DNA of 60,000 bases from Antedon mediterranea (lineage: Eukaryota > Echinodermata > Crinoidea > Comatulida > Antedonidae), in contig NC_092680.1 of NCBI RefSeq assembly GCF_964355755.1, positions 5,311,001-5,371,000 of the forward strand. The letters run 5' to 3'. A program made the translations under genes and the position numbers. This document shows positions 21,984 to 34,720 of the stretch, in pieces (positions within the stretch are counted from its first letter, which is position 1; each line of letters starts with the position of its first letter). The notes below the pieces were generated by a model that made no database searches, was not told where the DNA came from, and was given only the letters and a program-made list of their open reading frames with translations.

Positions 21984-22592
21984 TCCAGGTGGCGAGTCCC
22001 CGTGTCTCTCCAGGCGGCGAGTCCCCGTGTCTCTCCAGGTGGCGAGTCCCCGTGTCTCTCCAGGTGGCGAGTCCCCGTGTCTCTCCAGGTGGCGAGTCCC
22101 CGTGTCTCTCCAGGTGGCGAGTCCTTCTGTCTCTCCAGGTGGCGAGGAGTCCTGTCTCTCCAGGCGGCGAGTCCCTCTGGCTCTCCTGGCGGCGAGCCCC
22201 TGTGTCTCTCCAGGCGGTGAGTCCCTGGGTCTCTCCTGGCGGTGAGTCCCTGTGTCTCTCCAGGCGGTGAGTCCCTGTGTCTCTCCAGGCAGTGAGTCCC
22301 TGTGTCTCTCCAGGCGGTGAGTCCCTGTGTCTCTCCAGGTGGCGAGTCCCTGGGTCTCTCCAGGCGGTGAGTCCCTGTGTCTCTCCAGGCGGTGAGATCA
22401 TGTGTCTCTCCAGGGCGGTGAGTCCCTGTGTCTCTCCAGGCGGTGAGTCCCTGTGTCTCTCCTGGCGGTGAACTCCTGTGTTTCTCCAGGCGGTGAGTCC
22501 CTGTGTCTCTCCAGGCGGTGAGACCATGTGTCTCTCCAGGGCGGTGAGTCCCTGTGTCTCTCCAGGTGGCGAGTCCTTGGTCTCTCCTAGGC
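21984..22592. repeat. 25-bp minisatellite array (about 24 units) downstream of DDX24
   Basis: The unit is about GGCGAGTCCC + TGTGTCTCTCCAGGC with variants GGTGAGTCCC and AGTGAGTCCC. It is GC-rich in an AT-rich setting and has few stops, so several frames on both strands stay open. These open frames (up to 243 codons) have a 25-residue period because 25 is not divisible by 3, and are repeat artefacts rather than genes. Confidence 0.95.
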
Positions 22593-25424
22593 AATTGTGG
22601 GGAGGACACCAAAGATCCATAAAAACAGTAGTTTCAATAACAAAAAGAGTAAAATTAAACATTTCTCGTGACTAATGCATATTTAATCATGTTTATTCAA
22701 ATGCAGGAAAGCAATACAATAAATATAATTTAAACAGGTTATTTTCAATGTCATTACTTGCGTGTATCACCAGAGGATGTTAAAATATTAAATACAGTAT
22801 AAACTTGTTAAGTCTGATAAAATGTTTGTCCTTTTGTTAGTGTAGTGTAGAAGTAATTTCGACTTGTGTATTTATTTATTTTACGTACAAGAGTGGTCCA
22901 TCATTAGAGAACCTCACGAAAATACAATTTTACATTAACATACAACAATAATAATAATTAAATTTAAATAAATATAATTCATAAACATTTTAAAAATAAA
23001 TAAATAAATCAAAATGGAAATTAATTAATAAAATAAATTAAATTGGCCATCTCAGAGAGAAGAGACAGGGATAGGAAGCAATTAAGCAAGGAAGGCCAAC
23101 TACTATTAATATTTCTGATATATTTAATATGTTCGTTATTTATTATATTTCCCTAGTCGCAATCACATCCGTAGAGTAAAACATAGCACAGTACATAATA
23201 GACAAATGAACTCCACGTTTTTTAGAAAATTAGAATAATAGACTATAAAGATTTGCCTTTTTTAGTTGCATTGTGCAAGACGATGAATAATTTCCGAAAA
23301 TTTGGCCAAGGCAGGAAGTCAGCAACTTCAAAAGTAGAATTGTCTGAGATGAAGTGCCTTTGTCTCATGCAATAAAAACATTAGATGAATCCCTTCTTGT
23401 CCGATTAGTGTGTAAATAGCGTAGACGTATGGAGTAGTATTGAGGTAGAATTATCATATCCTGACTAGGCCTATTGAGTAGTTTTGGTTTTAAGAAGGCC
23501 AATTGGTGAAGGAGTAAAGCCAACTAAAAAAGTGTCAGTTTCACGTTCAGAATTTGAATTTGAACTTTATGTGAAAAAAAAATGTGATGTGCCCATATAT
23601 GGACATGATGATAACATCACTACAATATTTAAGCATATTACTACCATATTTGGGCACACTTTATTTTAGTGTAGACAGAGCTTTAGCCATAGTTAGCTCC
23701 AAACTCCCAACTAAACATCGTGATATCTAACCGTCTAACTTATTTTGGTACGTTGGTAACTAACGATTGCCGATCGTGCAATACTGATGAAAAGTAATTT
23801 TTTCACGAACGACTACCGTATTTTTTAAAATAGCAAATTGTAAAAGAGCCACGTCGCTTTATTTTTGTCAATCTGGGAGAATTGAAACTATAAATATATT
23901 CTATAAAAGCAAACTTTTTATATTTCGTTTATTAGGTACTGTATCTCTTAACGGCCGAGGTTCATGAGTACCAGAATTTGCTAGTGAAATTATGCATAGG
24001 TTCGCTGTTTGTGACATAATCGGCCTATAATTTTTTATATAGATCGCACAACACGAAAGTCAATTTGAATTTATATTTTCATATAGATAGACTTTGACTA
24101 TAACAAAAATAAGAAATATATAAAAAAATAATTTATAGCCAAAAATAAGATATACCTGAAACTCTATGTTTTCATGAAATCATATTGAGTTGTGTTTCTT
24201 TTTTGTAAATAGTTTTTGAATAATAAGTAGGCATACTGTGAAATGATAACTTTTGTAAATAGTTAAATTATAAAAATTAACCGGCCTGGTGATTCAAATG
24301 TTTATGTTATTTAGAACATAAACAGACGGTCTGAAATATTTTGTTATTTTTTGACCTAATGTTTCTAAAACAGACAATAGAAACATTATGAAAACGTGCA
24401 CAGTAGTTTGTTGTGAAACAATGGCGGTAAATTACTAATCTGTATAACCACATCAGAGAGTTTTCCATTATTGCATCTTCCTTTCATGATTATTGTCTGT
24501 CTATCGGTTCAAATACATCCGATGTCAGTAAGTTCATGCAAGGAAATCTAACAACAGGACACTGAGCTCGCATTGCCAGGATAGAAACTCGTAACAGTCC
24601 TTTAATCTTATGTCTGGCTGCGACAATTAGTTCTCAAGAAGTTCATGAATAATGCATATTTATGACGTAACGATTATAATGACGTAATATGAAGCTTTAA
24701 TTTTAACCTACTTTTTTTGAAAACCTTCGTTTTTCTACGATTTGAAGCTACAACATCAATGTATCTGGTGATGTCGTAGAAACAACTCCAATGCTTTGGC
24801 AGGGCCTTAGTGCTGAGGCAGGGAGAGTATAATTAATAACATCTTTTTTTCCTGTAGCTTCGCGACCAGTATTCGATCTCTTAAATTTTATGTTTAGCGC
24901 CCTCAATTTTAAGAACCTGTAGTAACGTCAGAAAATCAGAGAAACTAATTTAGTACACTAGATTCTACAAAAACTAGATTTTATTTCGTCACTTTGACGA
25001 ATGATAGGTGATCTTTGTGTTAGAAGATAATTTACCCGACATTTAACAACAAATAAATAAATTCGCACAAAATAATCGTATTTCTGAAAAATTGCAATAT
25101 ATTATTAGTATGTAACGTTGAGATAGCTATCGTTTTAAAACTTTCTGCGTTAAGTACGAACTTTGCTCAGAACGCCCTCTATGTAACAAAAGTAGTTTAT
25201 TTACGATTGTGCTGTCAGACGACTACCACCAGAGACCACACCACCAGTTTGGAGCTTCAGCGGCGCGTACGATCTGTGTGGGAGTCTTGGGTTTTGTGAC
25301 TACCAGCCTACCCCTCTCTCTTAAGTTCTAACCGATTTTCCGATTACTGTCATTTATGCAATCTTCAACTACCTGGTAGACACGACTGTGTGGCTGGTTA
25401 GTGGAAGTAAAAGAAGCCGAAGTT
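22593..25424. other. Intergenic region between DDX24 and PXDN
   Basis: No coding exon was recognised. 22880-23060 is simple A/T-rich sequence with AATAAATAAATAAATC-like runs, probably a retroelement tail. A CArG-MITE copy lies at 23566-23683. The last 300 bp before the first PXDN exon is GC-richer ('cttcagcggcgcgtacgatc') and is the likely promoter/5' UTR. Confidence 0.5.
23566..23683. mobile_element. CArG-MITE copy 9
   Basis: The interior (CCATATATGG, CCATATTTGG) and right terminus TAGTGTAGACAGAGCTT are preserved. The left terminus is missing. Confidence 0.75.
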
Positions 25425-25585
25425 ATGGATTTTAAGCTCTTTGTTTTGTTTGTTGGTGCTGTTTTCCCAAGTGTATGTCTAGGCGTAATATGCCCAAGCC
25501 GTTGTCTGTGCTTTCGGACCACGGTTCGGTGTATGCATCTGGACCTCAGGCTGATTCCCCAGGTTTCGTCTTCCACTACCATTCT
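25425..25585 (+). CDS. PXDN: Peroxidasin first coding exon, variant A (partial gene)
   Basis: Peroxidasin is a secreted LRR-Ig-heme peroxidase that forms sulfilimine cross-links in collagen IV of basement membranes (family knowledge). This exon encodes 53 codons plus two bases. Residues 4-20 form a signal peptide ([16 protein letters not shown]). Then comes the LRR N-terminal cap with C23, C27, C29 and C36 in [17 protein letters not shown], which closely matches vertebrate peroxidasin. It ends ATT CT|GTGAGT, phase 2, the position where the first LRR normally begins in the next exon. No LRR, Ig or peroxidase exon was found in the rest of the window, so the gene continues beyond it. The ATG is the first in frame with the signal peptide. 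Alternative: a related LRR protein, but the cap sequence argues for PXDN. Confidence 0.85.
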
Positions 25586-27720
25586 GTGAGTATTATGTTT
25601 AATTATCAAGCTTTGTTTACTTGATTATACATGTCAGTTGATGGATAAGTACCATAGTTTACGAAGTAAGCACATTCTTAGAATACATTTATTTATACTG
25701 GACAGCACAGATTTCTTTTCCAGACAGCAACTTTGTTGGTGTTGATAAAATGTAAATATTGAAATAGAAAATAACAGAGTCATTTACCTCATATGAACTC
25801 TGTTGCTAAAGTAAATGTATACTGTTGTATTGAGGAAAACAATGTAATTCCAAAGTCTAAATAAAATCATTACATAAGTATATAACTATTTTAACATTAA
25901 ATATCATTTGTATTTCTTAAACTTTTTAATTACAGCCTAATTTTAATTCTTACAGGTTATAGTAATTTTATATATAATAATAATAATATAATAATTATAT
26001 ATTTTCATTCAGAAATTATTCATCAACCATGGACTTATAAAGTGCATGGTTATACAGTATCTGCTAGTTTAAAGAAATAATTGATAAGAACATATCTTTC
26101 AATTTAATTAACATTTATTTTCATTTCTGAATTCCCTAGTCAAAATTGTATGAACTTTAGTGTGAACTCAAAATGTTGTTAGTCAAATAGATGTTTGTTT
26201 GCTGTGTTATATGTTCAAACACTACAACACATTGGTTGTTATAGTACTTTGTCTCAAGTATGATACATTCAGACACACATGAAACAATAACTAGAAATCC
26301 TATCTTATAGTTATCATAAAAAAAGGTGTGATGTTTTAACACCAAGTGTTTTTTTATCATTGTTTTCAGTAATATTATACCTTAATTGATTATAGTTCAA
26401 AGTGACTGATAAAATCTTGAAAAAAGTGATTAAAACAGTCTATTGAAAATGTCATTGGCTTTTAATGTAAAGATAATGGTTGGATTTTGACCTTGCTGTT
26501 CACTTCCCTTCACACTTTTTGTTTTGATGTTTTAGATTGTTCTGTGATCTAGTTTCAGTTCAAGGTAAATTGCAATATACAGTTTGTGAAAGTAATAACT
26601 ACTCTGTACCTTATTGCCCAAAAAATATAAATGTAAGTGGCGTGATTAGAAAAATGGTATGACAAAACCCAAACCTGTACTTTTTACTTTCGATGTAAAC
26701 TTGTATTTTGTGTGTATATAATTGGGTTAATGATGAAGTAAGAGTTTGGGCTTATGTGTAACTTGTAATAACACAGTTTATGCTTACTGGTAAAACCCTT
26801 ATTATTATGGATTCAATATATTGATTTTTATTATAAATCTGTGTATGAGAAGAAGTGACATGTTGCTAAAATCTGCAAACAACCGTAAACTTAGAAGAAA
26901 CATAGCAAAGTAACCCATTGAAACAACTGAATATGTAGTATTGTATACGATCTACATACTTAGTACAGTATATCACAGTACCATTTTTTTAAAAGTATAA
27001 TTTTTTTGTGGTAAAATGTGTTGGAATTAAGAAGCACACATTACACTGTAAACAGATGATACTCAACTTATTTTTTATTGTAATAAAAAGCACAAAATTC
27101 AAATTAAAAGTTAGTTACTTTTAATTCTATTTTTAGGTATAATGTACTGTTTTTAAAAAAAGAATATATTTTTAAATAACTTTGTTTTGATATATTTCAT
27201 CAGGTTTAAAATGTAAAACATAATTGATTATCAGCAATAATTTCCTTCGTTTCCCATGGCAATATAATTAGTTTCTAAATATAGCTTTTTGCTATGTTTC
27301 ATTTCCATGGTTGATAAGGTCGTAGGTTAATACGCTATTGGGAATATAAATGTTGTAACTTGTTGATAGCATTCTCATTGTTATGTGTTGGTTACCATAG
27401 CAATAATTTAATTCAGTTTTAAGAATTATGTCCCAAGTTAATGTGAATTAAGAACTCGCTTGAGTATTTAAGTGTGAGCCTTTGGCTTGTGATAGTTTTT
27501 AATTATCAGTTTCCAATGACGAACCGACCTACGGAAGAAGTGGAAATTATCGTTAGTTGAGGATAATTTGCCTGCTGCCTAATAAAGGAGTTTAATTCAC
27601 CCGTTACTTGTCAGCAGGGCAGGTCTGTTACTACTGGATCTGATAAGTTCATTGTTGATTATAGCTAGGCTGTTTTCAGAGTATTAGCAGATAGCAAAAC
27701 GCTGTCAAGCAGTCTACAGC
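25586..27720. other. Region between the two PXDN-type first exons
   Basis: No coding exon was recognised. The last 250 bp (27470-27720) is less AT-rich and forms the probable 5' UTR/promoter of the second first exon ('ccgacctacggaagaagtgg', 'tcagcagggcaggtctg'). No repeat of known type stands out. Confidence 0.5.
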
Positions 27721-27878
27721 ATGCGAACTCGGCTCTCTCTTATTTTATTCGTTTCAATAGCAGGAGTGTCCTTGGCGAAGGAATGTCCGTATCAATGTAT
27801 TTGTATGAATAGATCAGTTCGATGCGTATATTCAAGCTATAAGACAATTCCCAGAGTGCCAGACAATACGATCAGTCT
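27721..27878 (+). CDS. Second signal-peptide/LRR-cap exon, PXDN-like variant B (partial gene)
   Basis: This exon encodes 52 codons plus two bases. Residues 1-19 are a clear signal peptide (LSLILFVSIAGVSLA). It is followed by CPYQCICMNRSVRC, with cysteines at 22, 26, 28 and 35, the same C-x3-C-x-C-x6-C spacing as variant A. It ends ATC AGT CT|GTAAGT, also phase 2, directly before the expected first LRR. Sequence outside the cysteines is diverged. No LRR exons lie between the two, so both probably splice to the same downstream exons as alternative first exons. A separate tandem LRR gene starting here cannot be excluded. Confidence 0.7.
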
Positions 27879-28676
27879 GTAAGTAAAAAGTTTAAAAAAC
27901 CTTTGTTTTTCTTTGCTACTTTCATATCATGTCTAATGTATGTATTTAAAGTTATTTTTTAAATCTTTGTCATTATCTTGGCAAATTTTCAGACAATTTT
28001 GATATCTTTTTATAGTAAAATTTAGGATGAAATTCTTCGGTTTTATGTAGTAATCCTTGTGTGTTTCAATTGTGTTTCATTTCACTTTGATTTGTGTAAG
28101 AGATATATAATTTTTTATGATTTAAATGATACAGAGACGTAACAAATAAAATGTATTCATCATGGTTTTTGATAAATACACTTAGACTGATGTCATGATG
28201 TGTGGGAGGCAACAGACTGTGAGACAAGGTTTAAACTTTCAGAAACATATGTACCTGTATCTTTATTACTGTTTAAGCCATAGCTAGTAATTTATGAGGA
28301 TTCCTAAAAAGTACATCTTTACATTAATTATTTCCATATGGATAGAGAAGACTATTGTAACTTGTAAGCTAACATCCTAAACATAAATGAATTGTGAACA
28401 GAAGGATTAGTAAGCCTTAGCAGCATTATCACCAAGGGATGATCATCAGCCAGCCTATACTAGGATGGGTATTAGTACATATGACCCCTTACTGTCATAA
28501 TGAAATGAGATTTCACTCTTCAAGGTTTCCTATTGAACTGTACAGTATTAACAGTATTGCTTAAAATTATTTAGATTATTTGCTATAAAGTCAATCAGTG
28601 AATAATGATAACAACGATCCTTGCTCACAGCACTGTCAAAAAGAAAAATCAGAAAAAGTGAGTTTTTAGAAGACTA

Positions 28677-28795
28677 AAGCTCTGTCTACACTATCAAACT
28701 TTATGTGAGAAAAGAATGTGATGTGCACATACATGGACATGATGATTACCATATCACTACTATATTTGGGCATCACCACTGGACACTCATAAAGT
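28677..28795. mobile_element. CArG-MITE copy 10 (3' truncated)
   Basis: The left terminus AAGCTCTGTCTACACTATCA is perfect and preceded by TA. The right half is missing. Confidence 0.75.
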
Positions 28796-31240
28796 AACTC
28801 CTTGCTTCATTGGGTATATGAGGACCTCAATCATGACCCAATGATGCGGAATAATATCTATATTTGTTTTAATATGTTATACCTGTCAAACTCATCTTTT
28901 GTGGAGGGCACATATGTCGGAGATGTTGCAAAGTCTATTTCGTGCTTAGATTACCTGGATAAACCAACAATAGCCCCTTCTCCTCGAAGAGCGAGATATA
29001 ACTCGAAAAGTAGAAGTTTTCATTGAATTCCCCTCTCCACAAATAGTACAGGGTAGTCAAACTAGGTAGCAATAAACAATTAGTAGGGATATTTTACTTT
29101 GTGTGAAAGTTGTACTGTACAACAGCCTCCTATAAATCGAAAGGCATAGTAGTATTACATTTGTAACTCTAGCAGATATAATCAAGTGTACCAAGTCTAC
29201 AGAATATCCTTGTGCATTTAATTTTATTCTTGTTTAATAATATCAAGAATAGTCAATTGAATTAATAATTTTGCATTTGAACTAAAGAAATGTAATAATT
29301 GTCTGCTTTGAGTTAAATAAACATGTTTAGTGAAAGTAAATGATTGTTTGCAGAAGTCATATATACAGTAGACAGCAGTAAAGATAAATTCCTAATTAAG
29401 TGACTCATTTGGCTATACTGTATAAGTTCATTGATCTTAAGTCACACATTTTCTTTAATAAGAACAATTTTAACAATTAACTATAATTATATTAATATGC
29501 TTACCCACACAGGTAGATTTATAATTTGAAGTGACTTATTTTATATTACATTTATCTGAAATAAAGGTCACATTATCAAATATAATATTTTGATTTCACT
29601 ACTGACCGTACCCGTTCCGCGCAATGCTTTAGTGACTTATTTTACAATTGTATATAATTGCAATTGAGTCACAAGCCATAACTGACCATGTCAGCTGTCA
29701 CATTCAAGCTGGGACTTTTTCCTGTTGCTAGTAGTTACCAAATCAAAGCATACGCTTCAGTGAGTTTCAAAGTAAATTTAGAAAAAATCTGGAGAAACTG
29801 AAGTTCTTGTTAAATTGTTTGTCCTACTTTGATTGATTGTGTTGTAAAGTTAAACGTTATATTATGCCCATTTAAAAGATAGCATATGATTTGAGTGAAT
29901 TTAACAGTGGTTGTCCACACCTTGTCAGTTACAAATTAATAATCCTATTTAAGATACTTGTGTCACAAACATGTTTGTTTCTCAGTGCCTGTTTATCCTG
30001 AGAAAATCAATTGATAACCAATAATTAACTACCCCCAGTTTCTTGGCAGCAGAAACAGGCCAAATTTAAAATAACTACCGTAGTTAGATCGCGTTCTAAA
30101 AATAACGCTTCTTGATTGACCGCCATTGAACTTAACTTCTGTAGTGTCTTGAACGTTTGACCACCTGATCTTTTGGGTAATGTTAATTTTTATTTCGTTG
30201 ATTTTGACGAACTTAGCAGAATAAGATTGATATAAAATATTGTTTTCAGATAAACAAATGTTCTTCAGCGTTTATATGAAGTCATCATCAGGTTTTTTTC
30301 CTTTCATTCTTAAAAGTGCAAATAAAACTTTATTTGAACTTTCAATTTGTTCCTATTTTTATTTTATACTGTATAATCAAAATTAAAAATGTTTATTTTC
30401 ATGTTTCCCTATATATTTAAGATAAATATGTTTAATTTATGAATTTGAATATTGGCTGTGTTTCAATATTGAGAGTGTTTACCTGAGGAGAGTTTCCTAC
30501 TCGAGTCTAGGTGATGTTATGAATTAAGTCAACAACTTTTTCAATTTGTGCTGCGATATTAATCTCATGACATAAGTAAGACTTTACTTGTGCACAGATT
30601 TAAAATAAATTTCATTATATTAGGCATACATTTTTCCAGACTGTTTACATATAAATCTTTTCCCAGTATAAATAATAACAAATAATGTGCAATTTTCAGT
30701 TTTTTTAGTATATATAGCTTTCCTAAATTAGATGAGAAGTTCAAATATAACAACAATACAGTACTGTACACTATAGGTAACTTTCTGTTAGAACCCATGC
30801 GCATGTTATTAAATCTGAACTCTAAACTGAACCTGAAACAATTATTAGGTGATGCGGCACGTATTTGATTATATGGTACACTCAGACATTGTATCAATTA
30901 TAACAATGCTTGTCATTCGAAATGGTCTGCGGTGCTGCAACACTAGACGACGCTTGTTGTTGTTATGAAGATATTAACCAGTATTATAAAGGCCCCACTA
31001 CCAGTTACAGTTCAATAGTATATTTAACTAGAACAAGATTCCTTGTGTTTCGATCGGTGATATTGATAACCTCTTTGAATAAAGAAGTTTGTATTCATTG
31101 TGTTTTGAACATACATTATTGATATCCTTGTATAAAGTACTAATGTTGTTTGTTTATATGTTGACAAACCTTGTAAGCTCAATCTTTTTTGTTTGGATTT
31201 AATTGTTGCATCAATGGTGGGGATTTGGCCTTGGCAGTAT

Positions 31241-31390
31241 TAAGCTCTGTCTACACAATCAAACTTTATGTGACGTGCCTATATATATGGACATGATGAT
31301 TATATCATTACCATATTTGGGCATATCACTACCGTATTTGGTCACATCACACTTTTTTGTCACATAACGTTTGATAAACCTATATAGTAC
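31241..31390. mobile_element. CArG-MITE copy 11
   Basis: It starts AAGCTCTGTCTACACAATCA and keeps most of the palindrome ('gacatgatgat', 'ccatatttgggcat'). The right terminus is eroded after 'cacataacgtttgata'. Confidence 0.75.
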
Positions 31391-32011
31391 AGACCTGACC
31401 TGTGTCTACTATAAGTTTGATAATATAATGCTAGCTCTAAAAAAAGTGAGGCAAGCCATAAATGATACAATATTTAAAATGTTATTTGTTAATGAACAAA
31501 TCGTTTAATTTGTACACATTTTGATTGCAACAATATGTCATACACTATACAGTATATGTCATGTTTTTAAGGGTTCGTATCATACCTGAATTAATAGATA
31601 AAACTGACAACAAACTACAGTAAGAGTCTGGGGAATTGTATTTTTAATTGTATAGCTTTATTTTAACAAACAAATTTATCCACATGTGGAAATTATGATG
31701 CTCATATACTGTACTAATTAAACAGATACAATAATATAGAAAGAAAACAAAAAAAAACTTCCAAAAATGTCATACAATAAATGTAGGAAAGTTTATTAAT
31801 GTTATTAACTTTTTATTTGATTTTGACAATAGTTACCTCTAATTAAAGATAACTTACCTGTACAGTATAGTTCACAGTTCACAGGTGAAGACCTGTGGAT
31901 ACATACTAGTAAAATTCCAAAAGAAGGTTATTAACTCAAAGGTAGTTCTTAGTTTATTGATGTTTTGGCTTTCAAAACAAGACTTGAGTAGAGTTAACTT
32001 ACAAGTAATGT

Positions 32012-32106
32012 GTTTGAGTTGGTCTAAATAGTATTGGTACAGTACAGTAATTGGAACCTACATACCTTGTTATTAAATGACCAATACTATTTAGACCAAC
32101 TCAAAC
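32012..32106. repeat. Perfect 27-bp inverted repeat with 41-bp loop
   Basis: GTTTGAGTTGGTCTAAATAG continues to ...TATTGGT at 32038. Its exact reverse complement is at 32080-32106. The arms have no mismatch, unlike other fold-backs in the window. Confidence 0.9.
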
Positions 32107-33604
32107 AGTGTTCAGTCTAAATACGGACACCCACACCTACTGTAGGGGGCCTGACGTAGGTGTAGGCCTGTTTAAATTATTGTGTTTACGTTGGTTATAT
32201 ATTCAGTAGTGTTTAAATCACCCCCTTCCCATTTGAATTAAAATCTTTTTGATGTATTTTTGTTAGATTTGATATTATTATGTTAGCGCTGCCCTGATTT
32301 ATACTGTACAGTACAGTATATTATCCCCTGTTTATTAAATTACCAAGAGGAATAATTTAATAAATAATATATTATAGGTTGCATTTGTCTTACTTATCTA
32401 TATCTTCTCGGAACTGCAATGAACCCCTTCCTTTGCACCATGCTGATGTCAACTATTTAAATATTTATAATTAGTAGGTTAATGAGTTTACCTCAAAAGC
32501 CAAAAGCAAACATGACATTCTAATTTCAAGGTTAAGATAGATGTTTACTTCTGAGAAGGCCTACTGTATTTTACAGTATCCTCTCCAGGTCAGCTTTTAA
32601 TGGCCAGATACAGTACTGTACATCTCCCTGGTAGTGGTATAACTAGAAAGAGATGTACACTATTATTAAATCTCTCTGGTATGACTCTCTACTGTATGGC
32701 AGAATATTTGATTATATCCCAAACTAGTCCTACTATCATCATTAGTAAATATATATGTACGGTACAGTGGGACAGCCAGTCGACAAATCGTGTCAAATTT
32801 CGACTCGGAGAGGGCGCCCTACTTTTCTAATTTAGTTCAAAATTGCTAAATTTTAGGGTGTTGGAAAAACACAATATTTGTAAATTTAGCTGATTATCGG
32901 AAAAATATTGTTAGTGAAATAAATTCATAAATGGTTTTAATATATTGTCATGTAAAATTAAATGTATTTGAACAAAACGATAATCTGTAATTTAACGGCA
33001 AAATCAACCAATGTCTTTTTTTCGAAATTGTACCCTAGAAAATCATTAAAATAAAATATTTAGAAAAATTGAACAGTCCTGAATTTAAAATCCCTGTTAG
33101 AAAAATTAATAATCTACAGAATACGATATTAAGATACAAAATTCGGTGGTTGGGATGCAGCTCCGACTATTCAAACTAAAGGTACCACTATTTGTTCCAT
33201 CGAAAACTAGCGAAACCGCCATTTTGTAAACACATCGTCATCGTGTTTATGAATTTATTTATATCGAACGATATACGCGATGTTTATAATTGTCCGCGTA
33301 TAAGAATTCATATAAATAAATACATTCCAATACAACGTATATTATTACTTGTTTATTTATCACAGTATACATTTTAGTTGAGGAATATTTATCATAACTA
33401 TTATAATAGCTTTTATACGAGTCCGAGGCCTAGCCCTATTAGCGACCGATTGTTCCAGGGGTGGAAAGTCACTTAGTGACGTTGTGATCGGGCGCGTCGG
33501 GCCTAGCTAATATTAATAATATGACCTGAAATAAGCGGCTAACAAGAACTGTTATATACTTGCTTACAATTGTTTTGTTATTGATGAACAAACAAGCAAT
33601 TAGA

Positions 33605-34720
33605 TTGAATAACAAATTATTTATTCATTTTTTTTGGGTAAAAACATGTACAAACTAGTACTGTATAATATAAATTATAATAATAGTAATATTAAACTAA
33701 TACAGTATTAATAAAATATAAAATAGGCCTAACATACAATAAATATTCAATTTTTAAGGTCTACCACATGACAATAACATAATTTACAGAGTATAGTGTA
33801 GTAGGTTTGCATTCAACATAAATATTTGTATTGTAATTCATCTAAATCCTCTGCAACACATATATTTGTAATTCAACATTTTGTTTTAAATAATTAAATT
33901 ATAGTTTGGGTATGACAATGTCGGTAGGTACCGGTGTCATCTTTTTATCCACTTCACTCTCAGTTTGAAGTCACAAAGACAAAGAACTCTGCATCATCAA
34001 CGATTCCTGAAAGTGTCAGAAAAAATAATAAATATTATTTAAAAAAATGTTAATGTCTGGTTGTATATATAATTATAATATTAACAACTCCCTGATTATA
34101 TGATGACATAAAAGTAAGGCAAATGGAAGTTGTATTTTATTAATTAAATTACAGTATTTACTATAATTATTTATATAATCTAGGCCTACTAGGCCTAGTA
34201 CTAGTAGCCTGCTAGGCATCTATTGAGCCTAATAAATCAATTAATAATAAATGAAAAATAAAATAATAATATTAATACTGATTGAAAAAAAGTATTTTTT
34301 TTGCGGGGATCAGATCACCAGGCTAGGCCGGCCAGGACCAATGATACTCGTAATCAGTACAACTTAACGACTATCAGATCAGCATCAACACAGTACAACA
34401 CACGTCTCGCTATCGCCTATACTGACACACGTGTCTCGCGTTGCCGAAACCACGCTCACAGCTAGAAAATGTACCTACCTTTCGAGGCCTGAGAATACAC
34501 CAACACATTTTGAACAGGATAGAAATATATCATACTCGATTAAACTAATATTATTCTTGATAAAACAATTGATTATAATGTTTTTAATTTGTTGGGATGC
34601 ACCTCCGACTATTCAGAAAATGGACAACAAAACAGTAGTCAAATCGTACCACATTTATAAATTTCACGAGTCCCGACTTCAGTCGCCGAATGTATTGTAT
34701 TAGCTTCGGTTTCTTTGAAG
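33605..34720 (-). other. Possible small two-exon minus-strand transcript
   Basis: On the minus strand a strong acceptor (polypyrimidine tract, 'ctgac', 'actttcag') sits at about 34012. It opens an exon reading GIVDDAEFFVFVTSN then stop. Two AATAAA-type words follow near 33617-33624. Upstream, a donor AAAG|GTAGGT at about 34479 ends a stretch that can supply an in-frame ATG. The spliced frame would encode only about 33 residues. CpG-richer DNA at 34300-34960, including CACACGTGTC, could be its promoter. This may be a non-coding RNA or the 3' part of a small gene; evidence is weak. Confidence 0.25.

Noticed and set aside
21931-22662. Long open frames (243 and 225 codons) on the minus strand
   Set aside because: They lie almost entirely in the 25-bp minisatellite. 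The unit has few stop codons, so several frames on both strands are open, with a 25-residue protein period forced by the repeat length.
27460-27512. TATA/initiator pair (TATTTA and TCAGT) before the second PXDN-type exon
   Set aside because: The spacing of about 43 bp is too long for a TATA-initiator pair, and the AT-rich background makes TATTTA expected by chance.
28802-29026. 74-codon open frame on the plus strand
   Set aside because: No recognisable domain, no splice context, and it begins at the edge of a truncated MITE copy.
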